Shown here in pieces: positions 37,910 to 50,987 of a stretch of 64,000 nucleotides of DNA (positions are counted from its first letter, which is position 1; the number at the start of each line of letters is the position of its first letter). The stretch is from contig QANU01004444.1 in NCBI GenBank assembly GCA_003254905.1, positions 222,019 through 286,018 on the forward strand. The letters are read 5' to 3'. This DNA comes from Nissolia schottii (lineage: Eukaryota; Streptophyta; Magnoliopsida; Fabales; Fabaceae). The notes below the pieces were generated by a model that saw only the letters and a list, made by a program, of their open reading frames with translations, did no database searches and was not told where the DNA came from. The position numbers and the translations under genes are program-made.

Positions 37910-39172
37910 CTGTGAGGTTTGGCAGTTTCAGATTTGAAGAACAGGAAAGACAAGCCAGTAGAAGCTAGCATTATATGAATGAATGTATGTGCACACACAT
38001 ACACACATTACTTGGAAGAGACAAGAAGGAGTTGCTACCAGCATTTATCAGAACTAAATGGAAATATCTATTTTCATTCCTTCAAGATAATCAGTTAATA
38101 TTTAGCAACCCTACCTTATTGGACAGTAAAACCTATATATGAGACTCGAGTTCTCATTCGCAATATTTCTCATGTACCAATTTGCAAGTATTCAGAAGTA
38201 CTGGTGTTTTTTTGGTGAAATAAAAATATTTAAAATAAGCACTCAAGTTTGTAATGTTTGTGGGAACTGCGTGATAGACGACAACTTGATGCTAGTCTTT
38301 AAACCATCTCAGGTGGCCTCTGAGGTATGGGTCACAAAACCTATGCAAACACAAATATGGGTCACAACATGGACAAAGGACACCAAAGACACCAAAATTT
38401 AAAAATTTATAATAAATGGATTTGAAATATATAGTTAAAAACCTGATTAGTCTTACAAACATCTAGTAATGTGTCAATATCAATTAGATTTTATACTATC
38501 ATGTTTAATACTATCAGATCTTATATTATACAGGGCACCAAACGGGACGTTAAGGAGTTTGTAAATTGCACATTTCACAAGAACATTGTTTTGGCCCTAA
38601 GTTAAAGAGTTCGATGCTGAAGAGTGTGTTCAAGAGTGGTAGAGTACAATGACAACTTGCACCACTGGGTAGGAATGGCTACATTGATCAAATGATGCCA
38701 CCATAGAACTGTGGCCCAATAAGTAGATCATAATTACATTACACCATACCAGAACCAATAAACAACACCAGCACAAGCAGTCAAAAAGCAAGAGGAGAAC
38801 TTAAGAGCTGTGTAATCCCTGGTAACTACCAATCAAAACAACCATATCCAAATAAAACTAACAATTTTGAAGTTAACTAACATGCAAAAAAGCCACTCCA
38901 ACAGACAATCAAAGAGAAGAGAAGCAATCAAAACCCATTTGCATCAGAGAAACCCATTCAATACTTAACATGTTATGAAAAATGCAATGATCTACCAATA
39001 TAAGTTATATAACCATTCCACAGTAATTCATCAAAAACGATAAACATTGTCTACATTCTCCAAGTCTACGTATCTCAGAAATTAGTAAAAAAAATATAGC
39101 TAACACAATAAACAAAGCAATCCGCAACTACATATGAAAGGAAAGAGCAACACAGGCTGAGCATACATGAAA
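37910..39172. other. Intergenic / 3' flank of MAS2
   Basis: No exon recognised. The rightmost few hundred bases lie just past the MAS2 stop codon and probably include its 3' UTR. Confidence 0.4.
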
Positions 39173-40849
<1,677 letters not shown>

Positions 40850-40924
40850 TCACTTCGTGGAGATAAATATCGCTGCCTCGTCTTTTATTCTACTATGCGA
40901 AAAACATAGTTTTTGTCAGACTCC

Positions 40925-40938
40925 TGGGCCTGGGCCCA
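40925..40938. promoter_or_regulatory. Site II (TGGGCC/GGCCCA) cluster upstream of MAS2
   Basis: TGGGCC occurs twice back-to-back (40925-40930, 40931-40936) and the overlapping inverse GGCCCA ends at 40938, about 115-130 bp upstream of the MAS2 start. Such site II elements bind TCP factors and mark ribosomal-protein, nucleolar and housekeeping genes, which fits an rDNA/splicing regulator. Confidence 0.6.
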
Positions 40939-41029
40939 ATTTAAATGGACCTGAATTGCCCCAGTTCAAAGGAGAGAGGAGAATGTCAAGTAAAAGCTTT
41001 CACAAATGGGGTTGGCCCTTTTTGTAGGG

Positions 41030-42035
41030 AATGGGCTCAGCTCAGGATGTTGACTGAAAACAAAAGGTGTCTTTTGCATTTTCATTTCCTAGAGTCAAAA
41101 AACCCGTTTTGTGTTGTGTTTTCTCGGCCCGTGATCGACTAAACCGCACCACCAGGTCACTTTAGAGTAGTGTATTCATTAATCAAGAGAGTAACAAATA
41201 CAAGGGGTTCGAAGAACCAAACCCTATAAAAGAGGGACTTCCTAGATATGGCGAAACATCACAAGATATAATAGTGCTAAAGAAGAGACATAAAGTAAAA
41301 TAAAAAATTAAAAAGAAAAGGAAACGTGACATTAAAAGCCTAATTCTAAAGATATCTAAGTAAGAAGTTAAATCTTGAGTGGTGTTGAAGCTATCTTATA
41401 GTTATGGAGACACCCGCAAAGTACTCAGTGCCTTATTTTCATCAACACAAATCTTCTTTTCAAGGTCATCATCGCTTTTCTTTGAACCATCAACAGTTAA
41501 GTCTAACTTGTGGGCATTCCTTGCCAAATTCTTTAGCCTAGATCTCTTTCGCAGGCATTGCACTCCACGTAACAAAAATTTTGTTGCTTTATTAGCCTCG
41601 TAACAAGGGAGTCTTTGACCACCAATTCTCCGCAAATAGTTCTTTTCGATCCAAAAACCTTTCCTTGACTTCAAAATCTTCCTCCAACATCATGTTACAA
41701 GAGGACAGATATACAAGGTGCACAACCAAACAACTATGAAAAGAAAAAAAAAATTCCAAAATAAAAAATAAAAGGGAAGCGGGTGTTATTGGCCACCATG
41801 GGGGAAAGACCCTTCGCCGAGGCGACCAACACCCCTTACAAAGAGGTGAATGAGAAAACTAGAATCGACAATGTAGCAAATGTTGTAGATGAATCACTGT
41901 TGCAGGTGGCGAAGAGCTTTGTCACAACTGTTGACGAGTAGAAATAGTTGAGTTGCATGGGATGAACAAGATGTCGCATGAGAAGCGGCACATCAGCTCC
42001 TAGCAAAACAAACACTTTTATTGATGTAATAGGTT
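41030..42035. other. Intergenic, no gene seen
   Basis: A minus-strand open stretch (41674-41402) encodes a basic 90-aa peptide that I do not recognise. The surrounding sequence looks like decayed repeat. Not called as a gene. Confidence 0.4.
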
Positions 42036-42039
42036 TAAT

Positions 42040-42550
42040 TAGGGGTGAACATGGGTTGGATCCGACCCGCCGATCCGACCCAATCCAACTCGCTTAGGTC
42101 GAGTTGAGTTGGGTTGAGAGGTCGGATCCAATGGATCCGCCATATTATATGGGTCGAGTCTCAGGTCCTTACTTCTCAATCCGACTCGACTCGCCTATAT
42201 ATATTACTTTTAATTTTTAATTGTTAAAATAGGATTGCTTTAAATTAAAAAAATAGATTTTTTAACTTAAAAAATAGGTGTCTATTTTTAAAAAAATAAT
42301 AGCTTTTTTTTAATTAAAAAATGGATTTTTTATAAAAAGAAATTGATTTTTTTTAAAAAAATTAGTTTTTTATTTAAAAAAAGGGAGGGCGGGTCACCCG
42401 CCGACCCGCCTAACCTAACCTGACCCAAGCGAGTCTGGCGGGTACCCGAAAAAATTTGACAATTTTATCCGACTCAACCCACCCCTTGATAGACGGGTCA
42501 GATCGGTGACATGGGCGAATCCTACCCGACCCGACCTATGTTCACCCCTA
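42040..42550. mobile_element. hAT-like MITE with 13-bp terminal inverted repeats
   Basis: It starts TAGGGGTGAACAT and ends with the exact inverse ATGTTCACCCCTA. Subterminal blocks at both ends are rich in CCGACCCG/CGGGTCGG. The centre (about 42190-42385) is a T/A homopolymer-rich spacer. Length is 511 bp. The flanks GGTTTAAT and AATATAAT resemble a worn 8-bp target duplication. Confidence 0.85.
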
Positions 42551-43468
42551 AATATAATATTTTGTATTGATGCTATAGCAAATTAAATTAAAAAGTAAAA
42601 AGAATATGTAGCTTTGCTCGAATTATATATAAGAAAATTAAAATGTAAAAAGTATTTTAACATATTCATAAATAAAGTATTGACATTTGATAAGTTCAAG
42701 CGTTCAATTGATATTTATTTATTTTAAACAAAGTTTTAAATTTGAGCCTTATTAATAGAAAAAAATTAGCTGTGAAGCTTTATCCTTATTGTGGACTAAT
42801 ATAATTTGAGTCATATTGGTAAGAGTCCAATAAACGTCTAATATTAGTGGTGTAAATCCAAAAAAAAAAAGAGTTGTTGCTCCCCCCCGCCCACCATTTT
42901 TATAAGCTTATGTTATTTTTACCACTTGAATCAACAAGTGATTTCTAAATTACCCGTTATGCTTTCAGTCAATGATCTCCTCCTACTCCTACTCCTACTC
43001 TCTCTAGAATTGGACGTCTCTATGAGTGAGCAATTTTGGCCTGAAATCAAAATATTAGAAAAGATTTGATGTAGGCAAAAATAGCAACACTAGGGTTTAT
43101 AATTTGGGTCCAAAAAGTTGAGATGAACACATGATTTTCTTATGTGAGTTGGATGGCAAAAACAGAAACCCACATGACATGTTGATGATAACACTGAACT
43201 TAATTGTTGACAACTACCTTGGATGACTTGGAACTTTCATCACATGGGGGAGGCTAGGCTGGCAAGACTTGCTGATAAGGGATGATCAAAGACCTTGGTG
43301 TGTCAATGCTAAATTTCACATCCATGAAAATATAAATTCTTTAGAGCCATTGGTCTGAAGTTATCTAAGAATTCGTGAGGATATTTCTACTTGTGATTTT
43401 TTTTTAACTTTATCAAAATACATTACATTAATATTAATGAAATTGTGAAGAGCTAGTACTTTAGTTGG
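42551..43468. other. Intergenic, no gene seen
   Basis: AT-rich with a CTCCTACTCCTACTCCTACTC microsatellite-like run near 42980-43001. No coding features. Confidence 0.45.
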
Positions 43469-43484
43469 CATCTTTCTTGATATT
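43469..43484. repeat. 16-bp target-site duplication, left copy (5S-headed SINE)
   Basis: CATCTTTCTTGATATT, identical to 43744-43759 on the other side of the SINE. Confidence 0.9.
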
Positions 43485-43743
43485 TTTTTTTTAGGTTGCC
43501 TGCCCGGTATCCAAGGCTTAGCCTTGACTAATCCGGGTCGACCCAGGTCGCGCACCTGGCTATGGCAGGTGAGTCTCCCAGCGCGGATAACTGCGTACAC
43601 AAGGTCTCGAACTCGGGACCTAAGAGGTGCAACACGAGGACTTCCCAGGAGGTCACCCATCCTAGTACTACTCTCACCCAAACACGCTTAACTGCAGAGT
43701 TCTGATGGGATCCGGTGCATTAGTGCTGGTATGATCGCACCTT
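43485..43743 (-). mobile_element. Chimeric SINE with a 5S rRNA head
   Basis: On the minus strand the element starts with a near-complete 5S rRNA (43741-43627). It then runs into a segment beginning AGGTCCCGAGTTCGAGACC, with a tRNA-type B box and a GC-rich body (GCCAGGTGCGCGACC, ATTAGTCAAGG), and ends in a short A-run next to 43485. It is flanked by the identical 16-mer CATCTTTCTTGATATT at 43469-43484 and 43744-43759. Target duplication plus A-rich 3' end are the marks of LINE-assisted retroposition. The body closely matches the tRNA-headed SINE at 47193-47381, so the 5S sequence has replaced the 5' half of its tRNA head. Confidence 0.85.
43627..43741 (-). pseudogene. 5S rRNA-derived sequence (SINE head)
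   Basis: 115 bases on the minus strand run from GGTGCGATCATACCAGCAC to CCTCGTGTTGCACC, the complete plant 5S rRNA apart from a few terminal bases. Differences I see from the usual plant 5S are C-to-T changes (CTCTGCAG for CTCCGCAG, GTTTGGGT for GCTTGGGC). The internal pol III promoter region is largely kept. It is a single copy, not a tandem array, and lacks the T-run terminator at its 3' end because it continues into SINE body. I therefore treat it as a mobile-element head, not a working 5S gene. Confidence 0.85.
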
Positions 43744-43759
43744 CATCTTTCTTGATATT
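43744..43759. repeat. 16-bp target-site duplication, right copy (5S-headed SINE)
   Basis: CATCTTTCTTGATATT, identical to 43469-43484. Confidence 0.9.
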
Positions 43760-44765
43760 GAATCAAGAGATCATGTGTTTGATTCCTTTTGAAGAGGAAA
43801 AAATTAAAAATAAATACATATTCAATAATCTCTATCTTAAAAGTTAAAATGAAGTGAGAGGACATATGTTCAGATAATTCGTGTATTTTAAATTTGTGGA
43901 TATCCTAGTTGAGAAAAAAAATTATTATCGATCAAATTGTTTATATAGTTTATCACTTTTCAAAAACGTTACTTGTGTGCTTTCAAAATTTTAAAATATT
44001 TAGAGTCAATGTTAGTTTTGATCTCTAAAATTATTAAGTTTGAGTCATTTTGCTCCCATCACGATCAGAAATAAACATATGCAACGTGAAGACATTTGTT
44101 AGTGGCCCTATAATGATCTTAGGATAAATTTAAATATCATCTCAATTGAGTGAGTTTAATTTAACTCCAAAAACTAGCTCATGGGAAAGGTTGTCTTGTT
44201 CTTGTAAAGACTATTTAGATCATATATCTAAACAATGTGAGACATAATACTAACTTTCTAATAATTGAAATTGTAAGTCGTAGGTCAAATTAGTTTTCCA
44301 GTAAATTATCAATCCATTGTGGTTATATTTTTTGTTGATTTGTCACATTAAATGAGGCTGTGACTCACCACTTAGAATTGGAAATATGGTTGTGGCAACA
44401 CTTGAGATTGCAAATCTTAGTTGCTACAATATCTTCATTTGCAACCGCAGATGATACCACGATCTCATTTGTAGTCCCAAGTGTTGTCACAATTCATTTA
44501 TAACTCGTCACAATCGAAAACTTAATAACACAGTAATGATAATGAATTGAAAGACTAACTTGACCTATTTACAATTTTATGGATTAGAAAATCAAGTTTT
44601 AAATTTTGGGACCAATAAAAATTATATGTTCAAGGATCAAAACGAGATAAATTAAACTAAAAAAGAAAAAATCTCTCGTTCATTATCTCAATAAACTCAA
44701 CGCCAACATTTTTGGTACTTCGTATGTAAACACAATAATTTAAGTGATTTCTCGTATGTTCGATA
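43760..44765. other. Intergenic, no gene seen
   Basis: AT-rich. The segments around 44384-44412 and 44478-44508 are imperfect inverse copies (GTTGTGGCAACACTTGAGA and its inverse), which hints at another small foldback element whose ends I cannot fix. Confidence 0.4.
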
Positions 44766-44767
44766 GA

Positions 44768-44940
44768 GTAATTAAATATCCTTTCCTATTAAGTTTCATA
44801 ATTTTTGGCAATATTTAGAATTAAATTCATCAAATATTATCAATATTATATAAAACATAAAATAATGACAATATTTGATGAATTTAATTTTAAATATTGT
44901 CAAAAATTAAAAACCTTAGTAAGAAAAAATATTTATCCAT
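44768..44940. mobile_element. Small foldback (MITE-like) inverted repeat
   Basis: Arms of roughly 70 bp, about 44768-44841 and 44868-44940, are inverse copies: the left reads GGCAATATTTAGAATTAAAT, TCATCAAATATTATC and the right gives GACAATATTTGATGAATTTA and onward. The ~26-base centre is AT-rich. No target duplication was identified. Confidence 0.65.
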
Positions 44941-44944
44941 GTGA

Positions 44945-46700
44945 CACTTAAGAAATTACAGATAATTTGTTCATGAGATGCATTTCTTACAATTGATTGA
45001 CAAAAGCTCCTTTCACATAAGATATTAATTAAATAAAGCACCTTAATGCTCTTATTACAAAGAAGGTGGGGGCCAACAAGAACAAAAGTCATAAAAGTTA
45101 AGTCTCCTTGTTTATTCTTTAGAGTTTAAACCTCTTTCTCTGACAAAACTACTTACAGCAACATTAACACTATGGGGGAGATAAATAATTAACCTGGATT
45201 TCCAAGCAATGTTTTGTCGGATACATTACATTTTACTTTAATCATTCCACTCATATCTTTGTTTTTTTGTTTGTAAGTACAATTCTTCATACATTTTTAG
45301 TGGTACATATTACCTTTTTCTGAAATTAACTGTACTAAGATTCTTTGAGTTGTTTAACAGTGGATAGGTACCTTCATGAATGGTATTGTAGTCTTAAAAT
45401 AAAAAATAAATAAATAAATAAAATATATATATATATATATATATATTAATTAATGTATATACACTCGAGTCGGCATGTGCTAATCAGTTTAAATAAGTAT
45501 GAATTTTAATTATGTTAACGTTAAATGTGATTTTTTTAAAAACTGTTAATGAATGCAATATATTAGTTGGATACGTATATTAGTAAAATTCACGTTTATT
45601 TGATCTTCAATCACTAATACTATATTGGGTGTCAAAAATCTATTGTAAATGAATCTCATTCTTAACGACCCACATATTGTTAGGCCAATTAATGAAGAAC
45701 ACAATTTGAAGAGAGGGATGGAGAACTAAGAAGGGCCAAATTGAGTGATATTTTCAAAGGTTCTTGCATTGTGATTTGTGACCACCAATCCTTACGGGTC
45801 CTGAGCCTTTTTGTTACTGTAGCAATGTATAACTAAAGTCTTCGTGTCCCCTTGAGATTTGAATCTCTCTTGTGGCCATTCCTAAGGAAAAAGTTAGCGA
45901 TGACTACTGGCTCATGAGTCATGTATGGCCCTGTCAATTTGTCATGTAACTTGTGTTTCACACTCTTGCATATGTCCAATATATTAACCCTAGGAATCTA
46001 GGAATATCATACTCATGCATTTGGACGGCACATTTTTTGGAATGGAAATTCATGCTGCCCCGTGATGCACACTTTGGCTCATTGAACTTTTGTGTATGCA
46101 TTTTCTTTTGATTAAGTAGGTCTAACTTAACTTTTTAACTTTAAAAGTCAGTTCATGAAGAGAGGGTCGTCCAAATTGTGATACTCTAACACTGCTCATG
46201 TCTGGACTAGACATTTGCGAGTAGATACTCACGCGCAAGGCTAGGCATGATAGATTCTGTTAATTACCACTTTAAAATTAAATGAGTCTAACTCAACTCA
46301 AAAACTAGAGAGAGTTGTCAAAGTCATTATAACGGTTATATATATCTTAACTTCTAACAATGTAATACTCTAACACATTATTATAAAAAAAAATGAAATT
46401 GTTCATGCTAAATGTTCCATTTGAATAAGAATTTTTATTCCCTCAATGTTTTTTGATGAGCAATACTACACAACCAAAAAGATAGAATTAGAATTTTTGA
46501 CAAAAATCACTATATATGTGTGTTAGACGAAATGAAATATACGATATGCTTATTCATGTGAAGATCAATAATTATGTCACAATTTGGTGGACTAAATTGA
46601 TAAAACTTGTAACTCTAACATTTTTCTTTCTACATAGTGATGATATGGAAAATAGCATGGTCACATGGAAACCAAACTAATTACATTCTAATGGTAACAT
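44945..46700. other. Intergenic, no gene seen
   Basis: Apart from the microsatellite I see no gene or defined repeat here. Confidence 0.4.
45404..45447. repeat. (AAAT)n and (AT)n microsatellite
   Basis: A run of AAAT units leads straight into an alternating AT run. Confidence 0.9.
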
Positions 46701-46709
46701 AATGGAAGA

Positions 46710-46795
46710 GAGTATTGTAAGTGGTAGAGTGACTTTATTACCACGATCCACTGAAATTCAGTCATTATCGTTTCGATTCCTTAAAAATGAAAAGA
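46710..46795 (+). mobile_element. Possible degenerate tRNA-like SINE head
   Basis: AAGTGGTAGAGTGA resembles a pol III A box and CGTTTCGATTCC a B box, about 50 bases apart, followed by an A-rich stretch. No target duplication was confirmed, so this is tentative. Confidence 0.3.
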
Positions 46796-47192
46796 CAGAA
46801 TGGAAGAGGGAGAAAGTGGCATGCCTAAAGCAGGGTGATGCTTAGGTCTAAGTCTCTTCACTTGAGTGTGAGGAATAGTGAGCCACTTGGTTTGAAGGAA
46901 TTGGAAGTGGGAGGCCCCCTTCCATCCATGGGAACTGTCCAAGAGTATCCTGAGGGCGTGTAGTGCACCCTAGGGTATCCTCAGGGAACCATAGTAACAC
47001 ACTCATAAACATTACACCACCCCCGTAGAAAACCAGATACTGAAGGGAAGACTAGAGCTCTTCCCACACCGATCCAATTAATAAAAGCTATAACCTTAGA
47101 GAAATCAAAGTCAGAAACTCAAAAACAGAATCCTTCCCTATGTCACCCTGTGAAGGTCCCACTTCCTCTTGGCTCAAACAACCATGCTAAGT

Positions 47193-47381
47193 ACCAACAG
47201 GGGTTGGTCCGAGTGGTAAGCGACTTGGTATCGCTTAAGCAGGTCTCGGGTTCGAGACTTTGTGTACACAGTTATCCCCGCTGGGAGGCTCACCCACCAC
47301 AGCCAGGTGCGCGACCCTAGTCGACTCACATTAGTCAAGGCAAAATCTTGAAACTAGGCCGACAAAACAAAAAAAAAACAA
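47193..47381 (+). mobile_element. tRNA-derived SINE
   Basis: The head GGTTGGTCCGAGTGGTAAGC contains an A box and GGGTTCGAGACT a B box. The GC-rich body (GCTGGGAGGCTCACC, CAGCCAGGTGCGCGACC, ATTAGTCAAGGC) matches that of the 5S-headed element at 43485-43743, and the 3' end is A-rich. Flanking 16-mers at 47177-47192 and 47382-47397 agree at 14 of 16 positions, a worn target duplication. This is the same family with the ordinary tRNA head. Confidence 0.85.
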
Positions 47382-47397
47382 AACAACTATGCTCAGT

Positions 47398-50300
47398 GTT
47401 ATAACATCTCACAAGTTAAAGAATCAGCTAATTTGTTTGGTGATTCCAACAAAATCATGCTTGTGCCATTTTCTCCTCATATCACATAGTTTTAAGGGTG
47501 AATTAGGCTAACGTCTTCTAAGATTAGATGATATTATATATATATACATCTCAATTTGTTATACTTACAATGGCATTATAAGAATATTTAATGTCATGTT
47601 TACATAGTTGCTCAATATAATTTAGGAAAGTGTTCAATATCACATTTTATAAATATAATGATGAGTTTAATTTTGATGCAAAATTTTTTACACATTCATT
47701 CAATCATTATTTTTTCTTCTATTTGATGACTTTTTAAATAGTAGGTGTGTGATAATTGACTATATTTATTGACGTGTTAATATATGATTGAATGACGGTA
47801 TAAAAATCGTTTACACAAAGTTAATACAATGTAAGTACATTCAAATTCAGCCGTAAAGATATTATGTACAATTCCATCAAAATTTTGGGAGATTAGTGAA
47901 TGTTTTCAAAAATTATGAAGTCTACGTGTAATGTGGCCTCCAATTTCATGGTTATCCATCTAGAACCAAGTCAACTAAAAATAAAAGAGAGGAGCAACAC
48001 GTCATTCAAAATATCAACGACACAATATTGTTTTTGGCTGTTGAGTATTTGGCATCAAAAAACTTTGCACCACTTTTTTCCCTTCATGCAAAGTTCCAAA
48101 TTGGGGACCAAATCCCTAATTCTTTGTACTTCTAAAAACAATCAATAGAGATAGCACCTGCAGAATGACTGTGTCAGCACATACCCAACCTTTTCCTCCA
48201 CTTTCCTTCTCAGAAGGGGAAAAGAAAAAGGGTCTGAAGAGTCAAATAGTGCCATCAAGCAAAAAAATAAAATAAAAAGGTAAATAAAAATCCAAAGTAG
48301 TTGGCCAGTGTATAATCTAATTGTCCCCTTGGTTGGGCACCTAATTCTTAGTTTGGTTAAACAAAGATGTTTCATTATGTCATGAAATTAATCATGGACA
48401 TGATGGTCAAACGGCCTGCAATTTGCCCCTACACCTTACAAAACTCTTTTAAGAAACGGGAAATGTCTTTCAAAAATTGTTTTTAGACACCTAAATCCTC
48501 ATAACATAAATTATGTGTAAATAAAAGTATATTTCCAATTATACAAGTGATGACAAGTGAGATAAGATATCTTATATGACTTAGAGAAGAGGATTAAATC
48601 TAAGCGATTATTTCTTTTTCAGAAATTAATTTCATTCTGATCAGAAAAATAATTTCTTGAATCTTTAAGATGTAATCTCCTTAAGCTCAAGGAGACAAGT
48701 TTTTTAGAAATACGAAATAATATTTTTATGACAAAACACAACTTCTTTCTAAGGTTCAGAAATAAGAATAAGTAAAACGGAAGAAGAAGATTTAACACAC
48801 AAAGTTTATACTGGTTCGATTCTCAAATATTAGGGATCTAAGTCCAATTCTTCAATCACTTCAAAGTCTTCTTTCAATAATCTTTCAAATACACACCAAT
48901 ACAAACTCAAGAACTCTCTCAAACGATCCTAACTAGAATTTGCTAAGCAAAAGGAAACACTTAAACAACAAAGAAAATGAATATGGCTTTTCTCAAAGAA
49001 ACACTCTTCACTCTAACCTTTTATCTCTCAAACTCTCAAAGAACAACATGAAAAATTTTCTCACAATACATAAATACAAAACACGAGTATATATATGCAA
49101 AAAATGAAATCAGATCAGATCAGTTCTTGAAATTGAGAGGAGAAAAAGAGGAATAGGATGATAGGTAACTTGCTTTTCGTGTATAGATTTTTGCTCTCTG
49201 TTTCTGATTTTGAATTGTTACATCCTCAGTCTTTTAACTCTGAACTTATAGACCGTTTGCAGCACCTTAGGCGGAGATATGATATATGNATATAAAAGAA
49301 AAATATTTTATTCATAGAGAAGCTTGAAGACATTTATAAATTAAAAAGATACATAAGATTTAAACTTAATAACTGAACTAACTTGGTTTATAATTTTATC
49401 CCTTATTCAAAGATTATCAATGTTTAAACATATTTCATATAAAAAAAAACTAATAAAAAGTACTGCACTCTGAAGAATTAATATATTATATCTATTTTCA
49501 TCATGGATCTGAACATATTTATCTTTTGTAGTACCCTATAAAAGAAACACTCACGAGGAGGACAAACACAACTACAAAGTTCAATAAATGAAAAGGAAAA
49601 GTCATTTAAAAAAATAACAAATTTAAATAACTAAGTTCAAGATTTAATAGATCTAAACATTTTATTCAATAAAAAATCTTAAATATAAAAAATATAACAC
49701 CGAAGAATGATAACAACCTCCTCTCCGCACCTCCTTTCTAGAACGGATGCATCAAGATAATCATATCGAAATACGATAATTTCTTGTTGAAGTAACCGTG
49801 ATTCAGATTGGCAAATGAATCATAAAAGCTGAGAGTTATATAAGCTATAACTTGTGCTAAACTCGAATTTGGCAATCGTCATCAGGGTTGTTGCCACTAA
49901 TTATGGCAAAGGCCACACATGGAATTGGGTAATCTATCACGGATTTTGACTCTGGAAATGTATACTTAGTGCTTAATTTGATGCTTTGATTAAAAAGGAG
50001 CCTGGTTAATTAACGCCTCCATGCTATTCTAAAGAAAGGAAACTATAGTACCATTCTACAATAAAGACATACCTCTCACTAAATAAAGTAGTAATTAATT
50101 AACATTTAAATAACTTGAACATTACATTTTCTTGTTCATGATTTTCTGACACTTAATGGGCACAGTTTTACAATCTTGTCTCCTCTTTAGCAGGGACATA
50201 ATTATAGAAAAGAAAATGGTTTTTGAAAAAAATATATACAACTTGGAATGTTGAAGGAAGGGCAAAAATTTTATTTTAATAATAATAATAATTATGTGAA

Positions 50301-50680
50301 TTTAAAAATTTTGTCATTAGTGTTTGTAAAAGCAAAAAACAATTATAACAAAACAAATTAAAAAAAGGGAAAAATAGGAAGAAAATTAAACTTGCATAAT
50401 GCATAGTAAAACATCCATATTAACTAGAGGTAACCTTTAAAAAAAAAAATTGGAACAAAATTCCCCTAAAACAAATAATTGCCAGCCTTAGCAGCAAATA
50501 CATAATACCCATTTCCCAGTTGCCATTTGCTTCATTCAATCATGCACATCAATAGCATGATATAGGGGGGAAATTATAGCCTTTTATCCCTTGCCACTCT
50601 CTCCCATGTGCTTAAAGCAAAAACCTCTCCTTCCACTAACCATTCCTTTTATGTTCCCACCCTTCCAATATTTTAATCAC
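47398..50680. other. Intergenic, no gene seen
   Basis: AT-rich. The 48600-49290 stretch is more structured (it includes ATACTGGTTCGATTCTC and CA-rich sequence) and may be a decayed retroelement flank, but no domain or LTR pair is visible. An ambiguous base lies at 49289. Confidence 0.4.
49289..49289. other. Ambiguous base (N)
   Basis: A single N in AT-rich intergenic DNA (GATATATGNATATAAA). It may mark a low-quality site or a collapsed simple repeat. Confidence 0.9.
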
Positions 50681-50728
50681 TCATTTTCTTTGTTATTATT
50701 ATTACTCCAGTAAACCAAATCTAGCACA

Positions 50729-50755
50729 CTCTCTCTTCTCTGTCTCTCTCTCACA
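50729..50755 (+). promoter_or_regulatory. Pyrimidine-rich leader of the DUF868 gene
   Basis: A CT-rich run (CACACTCTCTCTTCTCTGTC, then TCTCTCTCAC) lies about 235-260 bases upstream of the ATG. Such tracts are common near plant transcription starts. Position-based inference only. Confidence 0.3.
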
Positions 50756-50987
50756 TTTGGAAAAATCCCATTTCAATGTTAAAAGTCTTTTGAACCTGAT
50801 CTTGAAGCATTCTAGCTAGAATCAGCTAAGAGAGAATACCCTTTTGTTTACATGGCCTTATTCAGCTTCTATTAGCATAAAAATATCATTTTTGCCCCTT
50901 TAAGCTTAGCCAAACCATAGAGAAAATCATCATAGACTAAGTTTTCACATAATTTTTCCTCCTTCTGGTGGTGGTGGTGTTGTTGCA

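Noticed and set aside
43361-43681. 106-aa minus-strand ORF (MGESSTRMGDLL...)
   Set aside because: It is a chance reading frame through the 5S-derived head and the SINE body.
43627-43741. Functional 5S rRNA gene
   Set aside because: Single copy, several C-to-T changes, no terminator T-run after the 3' end, and embedded in a SINE with its own target duplication.
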